Assembly: GCF_003992015.1 (NCBI RefSeq)
Contig: NZ_RQVK01000002.1
Span: forward strand, 1 to 64,000
Direction of reading: 5' to 3'
DNA: 64,000 nt
Source of the DNA: Veillonella sp. VA137
GTDB lineage: Bacteria; Bacillota; Negativicutes; Veillonellales; Veillonellaceae
The translations under genes and the position numbers were made by a program. The number at the start of each line of letters is the position of its first letter. Within the stretch, counting starts at the first letter, position 1. Below the pieces are notes generated by a model. The model saw only the letters and a list, made by a program, of their open reading frames with translations, searched no databases and had not been told where the DNA came from. Shown piece after piece: positions 63,660 through 64,000 of this stretch.

Positions 63660-64000
63660 ATGGATAAACTACTAAGATTATTGGGCGTTGTAGCTGTAGC
63701 GCTTGTGATTTGGTTTTTGCCACATACACCAGAGATTTCTGATCAAGGATGGCATTTATTAGCTATCTTTACGGCTACTATTGTGGGATTTATATTGCGA
63801 CCATACCCGACAGGGGTCATGGCCTTTATGGGATCTGCGGCGGCAGTAGCTACGAGCTCCATTAAGATGAATGAAGCGTTATTAGGCTATGCAGAGCCTA
63901 ATGTTTGGCTTATCGTGTCGGCTATCTTCTTTTCTAGAGGAATCATCAATTCAGGATTAGGTCGACGCATTGCGTATACCTTAATTCATTGGTTTGGTAC
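63660..64000 (+). CDS. DASS-family anion carrier (partial, 3' end outside window)
   Basis: The first 113 codons of a CitT/TtdT-like carrier: a first helix (LLGVVAVALVIWFLP), then FTATIVGFILRPYPTGVMAFMGSA and VSAIFFSRGIINSGLGRRIAYTLI. The plan matches the carrier at 22382 (FGFYLAAIVGLILKP..., GLGRRIAYHLI), so it is a paralogue. GGAAAGGAA precedes the ATG. The rest lies beyond the window, as do any genes that would reveal its substrate. Confidence 0.85.
   Translation, partial: MDKLLRLLGVVAVALVIWFLPHTPEISDQGWHLLAIFTATIVGFILRPYPTGVMAFMGSAAAVATSSIKMNEALLGYAEPNVWLIVSAIFFSRGIINSGLGRRIAYTLIHWFG

Overview
The window looks like a chromosomal segment of a low-GC member of the Negativicutes, most probably Veillonella or a close relative. 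This is inferred from gene content and not from any search. Supporting signs are three DASS-type anion carriers, organic-acid operons for tartrate, citrate and aconitate, DapL next to meso-DAP dehydrogenase, rubrerythrin, a selD-yedF-DUF3343 cluster and a cobalamin riboswitch. No rRNA, tRNA, CRISPR array or transposase was recognised.

Region by region. 1-7.7 kb is an AT-rich array of small plus-strand genes resembling immunity proteins of polymorphic toxins (DMP19 twice, SUKH/SMI1, DKNYY, YfbM/DUF1877, Imm17, DUF695-RraB, a DinJ-like antitoxin) mixed with gene fragments; no toxin is present, and two parts are duplicated at an offset of 5380 bp. 7.8-21 kb holds typA, a YgjP-like metallopeptidase, an AraC regulator with a permease and tartrate dehydratase ttdAB, then dnaE, pyk and a Bax-inhibitor-like protein. 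21-26.6 kb holds a LysR regulator, a CitT-like carrier and citDEF. 26.7-30.2 kb is an accessory toxin/immunity island: a delivery-less nuclease toxin module followed by a large YezG-like immunity protein.

30.4-39.6 kb holds LysR/aconitase/PrpF (trans-aconitate use), a C26 glutamine amidotransferase with an APC permease, and LysR with a DAACS symporter. 39.8-48.5 kb holds a small secreted protein, rubrerythrin, DUF951, the selenium cluster, ychF, ddh and dapL. 48.9-54.9 kb holds a MATE exporter, an orphan cobalamin riboswitch, thrC, a DMT exporter and gnd. 54.9-58.6 kb is accessory: a type I toxin-antitoxin candidate and a 958-residue multi-pass membrane protein with a nuclease-like motif. 58.6-64 kb returns to core genes (UPF0173 hydrolase, moaC, trmL, ylbF-like, a murB-GNAT fusion, rplM-rpsI) and ends in a third DASS carrier cut by the window edge.

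The organic-acid operons fit an asaccharolytic fermenter feeding di- and tricarboxylates into oxaloacetate/fumarate metabolism. The observations I rate highest are: a rubrerythrin transcript whose untranslated regions carry many small hairpins with an ACTT (AAGT in the RNA) loop; a compact type I toxin locus with complementary mRNA ends; a CitD subunit that appears to lack the serine carrying the prosthetic group; the 958-residue protein; a structured intergenic element shared by the ychF leader and the type I antitoxin RNA; and an orphan B12 riboswitch beside a candidate small RNA.
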